Assembly: GCA_018398765.1 (NCBI GenBank)
Contig: JAHBMJ010000738.1
Coordinates: 1 to 42,733, forward strand
DNA length: 42,733 nt
Direction: 5' to 3'
Source of the DNA: Chromera velia
Lineage: Eukaryota; Sar; Chromeraceae
In this document: positions 1-9,861 of the stretch, one piece after another
How positions within the stretch are numbered: the stretch's first letter is position 1
Layout of the letters: each line of letters begins with the position of its first letter
Notes under the pieces: model-generated
Seen by the model: the letters and a program-made list of their open reading frames with translations, nothing else
Told to the model about the DNA's origin: nothing
Database searches by the model: none
Translations under genes and position numbers: made by a program

Positions 1-348
1 TTTCATGAAGCATATCAAAGCAAAGAGCGGTTGTCAATATTTTCATCGTATTCAATGTTTCATAACTGGTTTTGGACAGGTTCTTTGGGGTTCTTGGAGG
101 GTCAGACTGAGAAGGCTAGAACCTAGATTCTAGGAACCTAAGAACCTAGAGGTGGAGACATATAGTTTTTAAGCTCAAACCGAGTAAGAACCTTTAACCA
201 ATACTCTAAAAGTGTCATTTTTTTGTTTTTTAGAACTTCTTTTGCTTATAAAATAAGTTTGGAGTTCATTTTAAATGTTTTAAAGCTTAGATTGCTACTG
301 CAAAGTCGTTCGACGACCACTTCTATATTTCAGAGTGCCTCCCCGTAG
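1..348 (+). mobile_element. 3' portion of a hAT-like DNA transposon (internally deleted copy)
   Basis: Bases 1-348 match 4669-5230 of the complete element further right, including the last coding stretch and the terminal end reading ...CCCCGTAG. Compared with that copy, about 225 bp (roughly 4694-4917) is missing at the junction near base 36. This copy is therefore a deletion derivative and cannot encode the full zinc-finger ORF. The element continues to the left outside the window. The base run right after the end (349-356, GGTGGGGA) should be one side of its target duplication. Similarity to the other copy is seen directly; the hAT assignment is inherited from it. Confidence 0.75.
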
Positions 349-1228
349 GGTGGGGAAGGGAGGCGAGGCAATAAACAAGAAACTACCGATACTGCATAAC
401 TGTTGCTGACGTCAGACTCTGGAAGTCTAGGGAGGCCATCCCTCCCGACTAGGCAAATGCCGCAACAAGCTTGCAGCTTTGTATATATTTTCAATTGAAG
501 AAGAGCTACTTGCAACGCTCGATTTTTGTTGTGCTGACTGGCTGTTGGTTCACAGAAAAGATATATTTGAAGAGCTGGGGATAGTTAAAAGAGTTGTTGC
601 AAGACGTTGCACGAAAACTTGCATTATTATGAAGTAGCACTACGTTTAAAAAATAGTCTTTTTTTTGGGTGCACGTTGTATACTTTTTTCCCCATCCGCA
701 TACTGTGACAGAGGCCTGGCAATGCGTTTTTGGTATGTTTTTGCGGTTATCATTTTCAAGATGTGCCTCCGTGCAAGTCTTTACGGGGCCCTTATCCGAT
801 TGTCATCCGATTATTTCGTCTTATTTTCATCTTACCCCCGGCGCTCCCTGTCTTATAATCGATGCAATCATGCTTTTTAGCTCAGAATTAGCTGTGCTAA
901 TATGGGAGCCCAGGGTGATCAAATGATTGCATTTGTGTCTCGACGTCTCCTCCAAGCATAATAGCACAATCCTCTAAACATCTCTGAAGTTTGCACAGTA
1001 CGTCGCTGTGCGTGTATGAGACCAATGGCAGCTGTCAGTTGACAACTTGATAGCTACATATCTCTGGTATCGTCATTCTTCGTCTTCCAGCTCTTTTGGT
1101 TCCACAGCCACTGTTCAGAGAACCTCCTTCAACATTGGAACCCAGAGTCACAGCTCATCTGAGCGACTGTCTTGATGGCTGGACTCAATTGACGCTTGAT
1201 CATCTTTCAAAGCTGAGACATACGAAAG
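349..1228. other. Intergenic stretch, no gene recognised
   Basis: AT-rich unique sequence after the transposon end. The open frames around 660-930 on the plus strand overlap each other, have no domain-like pattern and look like chance. I see no RNA gene or repeat here. Confidence 0.5.
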
Positions 1229-1498
1229 ATGGATGTACTGCTGCTTGTAGTATATAGTGTTCTCGGTGTGGGGGTTCTCTTAATCGGCTTTGCATCCTGT
1301 ATGGGTTATTGAAAGGAGTGCAAGGTATCTTATAAGAAGGAGGCCGGTTTCCACCTCCTTTTCTAGAACTACAAAGGAGAGATCACTCAGGTCGGGGCAA
1401 TGTTCGAAGAAAACGACAAGCAACTGATGGAGGTCCCAGAGTTTGTTGTATTAGGAAATGTGAGTCCACGTTGCTTCAGAGTGTGCTACAAGACAACA
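1229..1498 (+). pseudogene. Decayed ORF fragment with N-terminal membrane segment, unknown
   Basis: From the ATG at 1229 the plus frame gives a short hydrophobic, membrane-like N-terminus (MDVLLLVVYSVLGVGVLLIG) and then runs in one frame to about 1498. It is interrupted by TGA near 1310 and TAG near 1364. The stretch after the stops is charged and protein-like, with motifs such as EENDKQLMEVPEFVVLGN. I recognise no family. Because the same frame stays protein-like across two stops, I read it as a degraded coding fragment, though a chance open frame is possible. It sits among other fragments (1582-1794, 2277-2651, 3040-3237) that may derive from one lost element. Confidence 0.3.
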
Positions 1499-1581
1499 CA
1501 GTGATGCACGTACACTGGTCCAGCAATCAACAGCAACTTAGCGATATCTGCAATTCTCCTCTTCCAAAAAAATACGCCTCC

Positions 1582-1794
1582 TCATTTAAAGACGTTATGG
1601 TAATAGACTTCTCCCCCACTGGGCCCTCTTATATACCCTTTTTCGTCTCCACATATTCCGGCCGGGGGGCCGCATAAATTTTCCACTCGGAAGTACCGGA
1701 GCTGATGGGCACCATGAACCTGATCTTTTTTGATCTTTCCATCCTCCATGTCGTAAAATTCGATGCCGATCTGATCACAGTCTTCGTCGTTACG
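1582..1794 (-). pseudogene. Coding-like fragment, unknown protein
   Basis: On the minus strand a 70-codon frame runs from an AG that could be a splice acceptor (CTTAG just above 1794) to TGA at 1582-1584. It reads as a balanced soluble peptide with motifs DDEDCDQIGIEFYDMEDGK and AGICGDEKGYIRGP, and the same frame stays open for a while past the stop. No known domain is recognised. The acceptor-like boundary suggests an exon; the stop suggests either the gene end or decay. The overlapping plus frame (1471-1677) is less protein-like. Confidence 0.3.
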
Positions 1795-2135
1795 CTAAGG
1801 GAGCCCCTTGCTTGCATAAAATTTAGTGGCAGCAGGCTAGACAGCAGGATAGAAACGCTGCGGTCCCAACCAGAAAGAAAGCTGATTCCTGTATGGCCAT
1901 TCCCCATAAACATACTCTCCCAGAGAAATCTTCTTCTCAAGGAATCCTTTCAAATTAGCCTTTAACTGCTCAAGCACATGAGCACCAACAGCAGCAACAA
2001 CAACAGCCGGAGGTGCAACTGCCCAGGGGGTTCCTTAGCAGCTGCCTATCAGTGAGATGCAAGTCGAAGAGTATCGAGGAGAGCCTTGCGCTGCATGAGG
2101 GCCCCCTGGAGTTTATTGATGTAGACTAGGATGTA

Positions 2136-2390
2136 GACGGGATGTTTGGGGGGGTGAATTGGGTTGTCTGGCTGCAGGCCGTCTGCAGTCATTACAGGAT
2201 CCCCCCCAGTACCCCAACCACCAAAATTCTTCGAGTTTTCCGTCGCTCCTGGCGGTAATGCTATCTGAATAAAGTAAGAAACCTCCCTTACTGCATTCGG
2301 GCGGCGGCGCAGCACAATGCCGACATCCTTTCGAAAGCTTATGAGATTGTCAGAGTAGCAGAGAGGATAGAGGCAATGCCTGCGGCTGAG
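2136..2390. repeat. Diverged repeat, copy A (pairs with 3264-3523)
   Basis: This segment and 3264-3523 share an ordered series of matches: the GACGG start, a G-run, CTGCAGTCATTA versus CTGCAGCCATTA, TACCCCAACC, AAAGTAAG-AACCTCCCTT, and an end at TGCGGCTGA. They differ by many substitutions and a short indel. Both copies keep open frames on the minus strand with a conserved peptide pattern (GGWG, ADGLQPDN, PP) and on the plus strand (NKVRNLP, CIRAA). The duplicated sequence was therefore probably coding, but the strand is not settled. Confidence 0.6.
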
Positions 2391-2651
2391 AAAAGGGCCA
2401 AGATAGAGGAATTGATCAGGAACTTCAAGAAGGAGACAGAAGCGGCCAGACGGGGAGGTCTAGACATCTTTAATGATGTTTCAGGTGCTTCTGGAGAGAC
2501 TTTGTGGGAGGAAGAAGGAGAGGACAAGATGTCTACATGGGAGAGCGACGGGGCAGAGTGGATGCCCAAGGAGATGCTATCTGTCAGTCTCTCCCTCTCT
2601 CTTTCTTTTTCTTTTTTTTTTTTTGAGTTCGTTCCTTCTCTGTGTGTTTAG
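2277..2651 (+). pseudogene. Coding-like fragment, helical then acidic, unknown
   Basis: The plus frame through the ATG at 2376 is open upstream from about 2277 and encodes an alanine/glutamate-rich helical peptide (motifs AAAQHNADILSKAYE and EKRAKIEELIRNFKKETEAA), then an acidic tail (WEEEGEDK). It then runs into CT/T-rich low complexity from about 2585. The homologous frame in repeat copy B has a TAG where this copy has CAG, so copy B is broken. No family is recognised. The helical run is more convincing than the random frames around it. Confidence 0.35.
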
Positions 2652-2964
2652 TTTCGTTATTTGCGATCTTCTCTATTTTTCACGATCCTTATTTGCTCTA
2701 TATAAAAGAAAAGGCGGGCTCCATATACCGTGAGACGATTCAATCAAATCTCTCTCTCTTCCTTGGCTTTCAAAGTAGAAGAAGTGCCAAGAATGATTGT
2801 GTGAAGAGACCCCTGTCGTGTCTCTCACACCCGAAGCCCTCGTGAGCACGAAATTAACAATTAAGAGAGCCGGAAGCAATTCAGACAAACCTGATGCAGA
2901 AGTCTCTGCACATCACTGTTGGTCTCTTCCCTTTCGTCTACGTGTCCCTGACTGCTTGATTGAG

Positions 2965-2997
2965 TGACTGACTGACTGACTGACTGACTGACTGACT
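2965..2997. repeat. (GACT)n microsatellite
   Basis: Eight tandem TGAC/GACT units seen directly in the sequence. Confidence 0.9.
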
Positions 2998-3039
2998 CAG
3001 TCTGACTGTCTGCAGCCGTCATTGACGTCGAGAAGGTGA

Positions 3040-3237
3040 CTAACGGAATCTAACAGAGAGCAGGCTGATGAGGTCGGAGTTGCCGTTCGGAGCGTCATTG
3101 ATGGCGAGGCTATATTTACGGACATCGTCACAAACCCCGAAAACGCCCTTCTCTTCAATTTCACCCTTATGGACGACATCGAAAGCGTAATTAACACCTT
3201 CGTCAGCGGACTCCGAGACGTCAATAAATTTGAATGA
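3040..3237 (+). pseudogene. Coding-like fragment (about 65 aa), unknown
   Basis: The plus frame ends with TGA at 3235-3237 and gives a well-balanced peptide with motifs VRSVIDGEAIFTDIVTN and FTLMDDIESVINTFVSG. There is no ATG near the upstream end, where a TGA closes the frame, so it would be an internal exon or a truncated remnant. The pattern looks like a folded alpha/beta protein C-terminus. I cannot name the family. It lies directly upstream of repeat copy B. Confidence 0.35.
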
Positions 3238-3263
3238 CAGATAATGATGGCATCCTCAATCTT

Positions 3264-3523
3264 GACGGGTTGTTCGGGGGGATAAATTAAGTTATCTGGT
3301 TGTAGGCCATCTGCAGCCATTACGGGATTCCCCGGGGGGAATTTCCCTCCACTACCCCAACCGCCGAGATTCTTCACGTCCCCCGTCGCTTCTGGCTGCA
3401 ATGCCACCCAAACAAAGTAAGGAACCTCCCTTCCTGCATCCGAGCGGCGGTGTAGCATAATAAAAGCTTTTTGATCGACATCATGAAAGTCGCAAAAAGG
3501 GTAGAGGCGGTGTCTGCGGCTGA
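3264..3523. repeat. Diverged repeat, copy B (pairs with 2136-2390)
   Basis: Second member of the repeat pair described at 2136-2390. It keeps the same order of conserved blocks, with an extra short insert after the GGGATTCC block. In the plus frame homologous to the helical fragment, a TAG interrupts at about 3458. Confidence 0.6.
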
Positions 3524-3811
3524 AGGAAAGATAGACTTGAAGAGAGAGGAATTTGAGTTGGTGTGCCAGGAAATAAAATTGCGGCAGAGTTTTGAAAAAA
3601 TGGGGTACCAACTTTTTTGATAAAATGTTTTAAAATTGAAGCTGAAATCTAGGCTGGAATCCATCCACAGATTAGAAAGAAAACATATAGATAGAAAAGT
3701 GTTATATGGATATGAACATTTAATTCTATGTTTGATTAATTGCACTTTGAAGTTGTGCAGCTTGCCAGTGTGCTTTAATATACTGTTAATATGTTTTCTT
3801 TCAGGTTTTCT

Positions 3812-5230
3812 CTACGGGGCAGCACTGCTAGGTAGAACCCTAGTACCGTGCATGTTTATACTATAATTGAAGGTGATATAACATAGGATCTAATAGTTTT
3901 TAACACTGTTTTTTGCTTTTCCAGACTCGTTAGTATAAAGTTCTTTCAGATTCTTAAAGGTTCTTTAAAAAAGAATCAAGTCTATATTGCGTTAAAGTGG
4001 TGTCTCCATCATTTAGTTCTTACTCTCTAGAGAAACCACTAGAGCCTAGGTTTTAGGAACCTAGACAAAAACCTGTAAAAACCATAAAGAACCCCCCTCC
4101 TAAAGCTTCAGAAAGACTAAAGACCTAATTCAGATGATTAAAATGATCTAAACAAACAAAACAGATGCTTATATATACTGAAATTGACCGTCAAAATCAT
4201 AAAACTCAGCTGTCAACTCGTTTTTTCTTCTCTTTAAACAGACTTACAAGACGAGCAAGCTCTTCATCTTTCATAAAGACGGTTTCATTCATTTTATGTG
4301 CATGAATGAAGACGGAGAAAGAGGTGAATTGGAGGAAGAGGGAGGGGATGATCCATCGGAGATAAGTGACGAAGATGTACCCCCTGCCTCTCTCTGAATC
4401 AACAAGGTTATGGTTAAGCTCGCTAAGGTGACCCACAAAAACTTTGTTGCTCCTGCGTGTCTTCACGTCGAACGAATCAGGAAGCACAGGGGAAGGGATG
4501 GTCACTGGGATGGCAAAGCGTGCTCTGCAAAGCTTCATTGCAAGGTGTGTGCAGCAGAGATCAATCTGAGTGATGTGTTCCCTGAAAAGAAAAAGGAGTG
4601 GGAAGAGAAAGGGCAGAAATGTGTAGCCCACACAGAAAGCAACATAAAGGTTGATACTTTCATGAAGCACATCAAAGCAAAGAGCGGTTGTCATGTATCA
4701 AACAGTGACACTATGACCATTCAAGAAAATGGTTTCAAAGCTTGAGTTAGAGAAAAGCCAACCTCGCACATACAATAGATTTCTTCTTGGAGTCTTAATA
4801 AGTCTTGGAACCTTCTTTTTCCTTTTTTGATCTTTACCATCTGGAACCCTCTTTATCCTTCTATCTCTCACAGTCCTTTTCCAACGTTTTTCAGTCGAAT
4901 TGGTGGACAAACTTTTGAATATTTTCATCGTGTTCAATGTTTCATAACTGGTTTTGGACGGGTTCTTTGGGGTTCTTGGAGGGTCAGACTGAGAAGGCTA
5001 GAACCTAGGTTCTAGGAACCTAAGAACCTAGAGATGGAGACGTATAGTTTTTAAGCTCAAACCGAGTAAGAACCTTTAACCAATACTCTAAAAGTGTCAT
5101 TTTTTTATTTTTTAGAACTTTTTTTGCTTATAAAATAAGTTTGGAGTTCATTTTAAATGTTTTAGAGCTTAGATTGCTACTACAAAGTCGTTTAAGGACC
5201 ACATCTATATTTCAGAGTGCCTCTCCGTAG
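3812..5230 (+). mobile_element. Complete hAT-like DNA transposon, 8-bp target duplication
   Basis: The 8-mer GGTTTTCT stands directly left (3804-3811) and directly right (5231-5238) of the element. The termini are inverted (left CTACGGGGCAGCACTG, right end reading ...CTCTCCGTAG). Subterminal inverted similarity continues over several hundred bases: the left arm GTCTCCATC near 4000 matches the right arm GATGGAGAC near 5033, and both arms carry repeated GGTTCTAGGAACC-like palindromes. Eight-base target duplications and a BED-like zinc-finger ORF fit the hAT superfamily; the 1419-bp length is too short for a full transposase, so it is non-autonomous. A related deletion copy lies at 1-348. Confidence 0.75.
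4410..4745 (+). CDS. Short zinc-finger (BED-like) protein of a hAT-like element
   Basis: An ATG-started ORF of 111 codons inside the transposon. It has a basic N-terminus and then a CKVC pair near residue 45, followed about 40 residues later by MKHIKAKSGCH. The spacing resembles Cys-x2-Cys...His-x(n)-His/Cys BED zinc fingers at the N-terminus of hAT transposases. No catalytic DDE region follows, so this could be only the DNA-binding piece of a broken transposase. The end of this ORF is shared with the deletion copy at the left edge of the window. It is unclear whether it is translated today. Confidence 0.45.
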   Translation: MVKLAKVTHKNFVAPACLHVERIRKHRGRDGHWDGKACSAKLHCKVCAAEINLSDVFPEKKKEWEEKGQKCVAHTESNIKVDTFMKHIKAKSGCHVSNSDTMTIQENGFKA

Positions 5231-5238
5231 GGTTTTCT

Positions 5239-6576
5239 TTTTTTTTTTGTTTTACTCCTAGTGTTTACTAAATAGTGTTAGATACTCTTTGCTTACGGCT
5301 TCAACTTTCAAGTGGTATTTAGGTTTAGACTTAGGTTTAATAGGTTAAAGCCAATTCTGTACAGTTTATTTTTTTTTGTTGTTGTGATGCGCTCTAGCAT
5401 CCTGGATACGCTTAGCTCAGGCTTAAACGTAACCTAAACATAGACCTCGTTACGTTGTGGCTTGTACGGCGACTTGATCACCCGCCAAACTTGCTAGAAC
5501 TGGGACTGGGAAACTAACTTCGCAATACTAAGCCCGGCCGGCATTAATTAAATGTACTAAGAGAATTAAGTGACAGACTGACAATACAGAGAAAGAAATA
5601 ATAGACTTGCAATACAGAAATAAATAGAAGCATGCCGTACAGTCTTCATCCATCTGTATCGCTTGAATGGAGTCCTTGGAAGTGAACTTTGACTGACAGA
5701 CTTAAGGAGGTAAGGTACGATAAGTCTCCAACTAGACTACGTTCTTAGTCTAGGAGGAAATCTGACGGACCTCTACTAACTACTACTAACTAACTAGCTA
5801 GCTAACTAACAGAGCTAGAGTTTAGCTTCAGCCAAAACTAATCATATGCATGATCTAGTGCATGATTTCTATTGGCAATTCTATGCATCCAATGAAAAGA
5901 CTGTCCAATGTGCCCATGCTGCGGCGAAATGCGCAATCGAATTTATATAAATTTACATGCACTAGGTTCATACAGTGAATCATACTAGGGTTCATAATGA
6001 AATTGTTTGTGAAGTGAAGAGACTCAAATGAAGAGAAAGTGCATCTCTCGGTGCATCTACAGCGAGCTTTAATCCCAGCTTGACCGGCAACTCACTCTGA
6101 CACGGTGGAGATCATTTGATCGACATTCACTTCCGGGAGCACACCCCACGTCAGCTTTCCACGAATATATGCGTCACATAATGCGTGCGATAGTTGGTCG
6201 AATTACCGCCCCTCTCTACGTGCCAATCACTTATGCCGCCTCATCCTATTTGACATCATTGCCCTCTCGTCATGCACTTATTCGACTCTCTCTGCCTGCC
6301 TGCCTGTCTCCTGCAACTCGCAGGGAGCATGCAGTCAGTGCCAGTCACAACTGTCGCTATCTTGTTCGCTGGAAACAGTTCTCAACACACGGCTGCGCGT
6401 GCATCGTTGGACCACCCAGTACTTCTTTCTTCTCGACCCTGGAGTTCCTCTTCTATGTATTTTTCATTCATTCGTTCATTGATTCATTCATCTACTTCGT
6501 TGAATTAAACTTCTTTCCACCCTCCTGCGCGAACACAACAATTAACAGAGGTGCCTCTCCAATTTACTCTTTAATT
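5239..6576. other. Intergenic stretch; 3' flank of the sterol reductase
   Basis: AT-rich sequence with short local repeats: TTTAGGTTTAGACTTAGG near 5325, ACTAACTAACTAGCTAGC near 5790, and duplicated GACAATACAGA/GCAATACAGA near 5580-5610. The plus frame 6169-6750 is rich in Ser, Leu and Cys, has no domain pattern, and overlaps the real minus-strand last exon at 6577. The 3' untranslated region and polyadenylation site of that gene must lie here, but I cannot place them. Confidence 0.5.
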
Positions 6577-9500
6577 CTAGAACAAAAGAGGGATGACTCT
6601 AAAGGGAACCAATTTGCAGTAATCCTCGTAGAACTTCCCGTACTTTCCCTGACACCGCAACTCATCCCTGAAGGCGCGGTCGAAGAGGAGAATCGTGAGA
6701 AAAATCTGCATCATGCAGCCAGATGCACGCACAGACGGACACACGGTTGAAGAAAGGAGGGAAGACAAAAAGGAAAAAGACAGAAGTGCAGACGAATGAA
6801 GCCCAGGGAGGAAAGAAACGTCTTGCCTCCTCAGAAAGACAACAAGAGAATGGCAAGGAAAGAAAGCGCTCTCTCTTCAGGAGAGAAAGCTCGAGGGGTG
6901 TGTAACGAAGATCACAGGGAGATGTGTCTGGTGGCTTGCACAACTGCCGTTCTCATCAAGCAGCTCACGGGAACGGAGGTGCAGGAGAGAGACACCTTGG
7001 ACTACACCCGACAGTGTGTGCAAGCACATATCCAACCCTCTCTGAAGCATGTGGTTCACCTTTAAGAGAGGGACTGAAAAAGGCTCCAAGCATTCTTACT
7101 GCCTGCCTGACTACCTGCCTGACTGACCACATAGAACCAGGGGATGAAGAAAAACAAAAATAAATAGACTGACTGACCACATAGAACCAGGGGATGAAGA
7201 AGGAGACCTGGACAGGGGGCACCCAGAAGAACGAGGCGAGAATCTCCGGCACATAGTGAAAGTGTCTGTACGGCAGTGAAGGTAAGTAAGATAAGAGTGT
7301 ATTCAAACAGAAAAAAGTGCACGAACAAATCATAGCAAGAAGAGAGAGGACGACGAGAGAAATCGTCAATCACACTCCGGCAAAGGCGTCAAAGACACTT
7401 CAAACGAAGCCAGCATTTCACGGCAGTGTACGGAAGGCAAGCAGGCTTACAAGCAGAAACGGACTGATACCCAGGTAAGCACATTCGCTGCTCCAATCTG
7501 CCTACAGAAAGGACGACCCTTTCGCCTCTTCTTGAAAAACAGAAGAAAAGAAAAAGCGTTTCGGATGTCCCTCAAAGATCACTACAAAAGTGTAGCAAAA
7601 TAGTGCAGACTACTCGCAGAGCTGCCTCGCTTGGTGTGGAAATCATTCGTCCTTTTCCACTTCTCCGCACGCCAGCCCTCAACATCCTGACTAAGACCGA
7701 CTGCTCGAACGAAGATCGAACTACCCACGTATTAACGCACTAGGCTTTCAAAGAGCACCAACACTTGAATCACGACTCAAAAGCAGTTACAATTTGAAGA
7801 AAAAAAAAGGATTCGCACACAGACCTTGCGATGCCCCACCAGCCAGAGCAGAGGAGCAGCGAGGTTCGTTTCTCCCCCTTCTCTGTTTGGTATGTTGCCC
7901 TGATGAACTTCGGGGGCTGTCCCCAGACGTTGTTCTTTCCCCCCGATTTTCTGAAGTCCTGTTTTTGCTTGTCGCAGTCATAGTTCATCCTGCAGGCACA
8001 CCGGGAAGACAACAAAAGAAAGTCACACTACCAACAAGAGGTACGAAAAGAGCCGCACAAAGAGTCAATCAAGTCTTTAGCATCACACCGTCGCCTGTGC
8101 ATGCTCCTCCTCCCAGCCCTCCCAGAGCAGAAGTCCATGTTTCAAATCGCCGCATCACTGAGGGAGTGCGAAGAAGGGGGTAGTGGGGAGGGAGGGCGCA
8201 TGCCTGTCCACAGCAGAGGTAAGAAACTGCCGCAACATGGAGAGGAAAAGAAGTCGTTCAGCGTCATGCGGGTTATTGTATCGTTGAAAGTTGGGCCCCC
8301 CCTCTCTCTCAGCCCTTCCTGATCCTTTCTTTTGATTCATGGAAAAGTATCAAGCGAGAGCTCGCACCACATCCTTTTTTTGAAAGAAAAGACACGCAGA
8401 GACAAAAACGCGCCAGAAAGAGGGACTCAGCGCCTACTTGTCTCTCGCTTTGCCGTACAAATCGACAGAGAGAGAAACACACAGAGAATCGTATCTTGCC
8501 TCTTCCCTCTCTTATTGATTTCACGTGCAAAAACAACAGGAAAGAAAGGCCGATTCTATGTTTTCTTTCTTTCACGCCGACAGGCAGGCAGTCGAAAAAA
8601 GACACAGCGCACTCTCCGTTACCCTCCCCGATCGAAGACGAAACTTTGACTCACTGGCTGACTGTCAGACTGACCAGATCATTAGACAAGCGCAGAACAG
8701 GATGAACGCCGCAGTTGCAGGTGACAGGTTCTTCGCGACATCGTACCGAGCAGCGAAAAAGTGACACGGAGAAGTGTACACAGCTGCAGTCAGCAGGCAC
8801 GCTTTCACTTGATCAGACAGACATGCAGTCTCCCGATGGCGCAGATTCCGGGGGTTGATGTCCAGTTTATTGGTGCGTCTGAAGACCAGAATCAAACTGC
8901 CCACTCTCCTTGTCACTCGGGCACACTTGAACGCCCTGAGACCTCTACCAAGACAATGCCATCGACAAACACCCACAGAGACATGACAGCGAATTATCTC
9001 TCACCGAAGTGCACCCATGAGCTCATGCCCAAACAACCCCGCGCCCTTGAAGAATAAGAGTGGAGGTCGAAATCGACACGACACGACACGCGAAGGAAAG
9101 AGAATTCGGGGCAAAGAACGCAGACCACATTCCTGTCCTCCCTTTCTCCCCCCCCGGGTTGCCCTCTCTGTCTGACCGACCTGGAACCCACACGAGACAT
9201 CCCCAGCAGATGTAGAACCCTGCTCTGTCGACCTGCATGTACTCATTCAGTTAATGATGGAAGCAGACGCAGAGATAGGTGCAGAGAGACGGACCCACCT
9301 ACTGCCGACAGCTTTTCGGTATTTCTCTTCTCAACTAGCCAGCCAAAACAAAGAAATCGGCAACCATACGGACAGACAGGCCATATGGACTCACACAGAC
9401 AGGAACACGGACACAGTCAAAGTAAACAAAGGACAAGGCAAGGCAAGACAAGACGACACCAAACAGATGGACACACACAGGCAAGGCGTGCGGACCGAAG

Positions 9501-9809
9501 GGTTATGATTGGGTTGACGAGGAGACGCAATTGCGTTGTGCACCTCTCTTTCTCTTTCATTTCTCTTCTCTGTCCCTCCCCTGTTCTGTCCCTCTCTGTG
9601 TCTGCGTCTCTGTTTTACAGTATCTGTTGTTCACATTCTTCATTTCTGCATCTCTCTCTCTCTCTCTTTCGCGTACAACCACCATTTGAGGGAGCAAAGA
9701 GACGAGACGGCCCTCTGAACGAAAAGACCTGGATATCCATTGTGTTGAAGTACCCTGTCTCCCAGAGGAAGAATTTGAGGAGGTACACCCACTGGGCAGC
9801 TGCAGAGAT

Positions 9810-9861
<52 letters not shown>

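Noticed and set aside
6169-6750. 193-codon plus-strand frame
   Set aside because: It overlaps the true last exon of the reductase on the other strand, has biased composition and no domain pattern.
7794-9057. Several plus-strand frames of 70-130 codons
   Set aside because: They lie over exons and introns of the minus-strand sterol reductase; no independent support.
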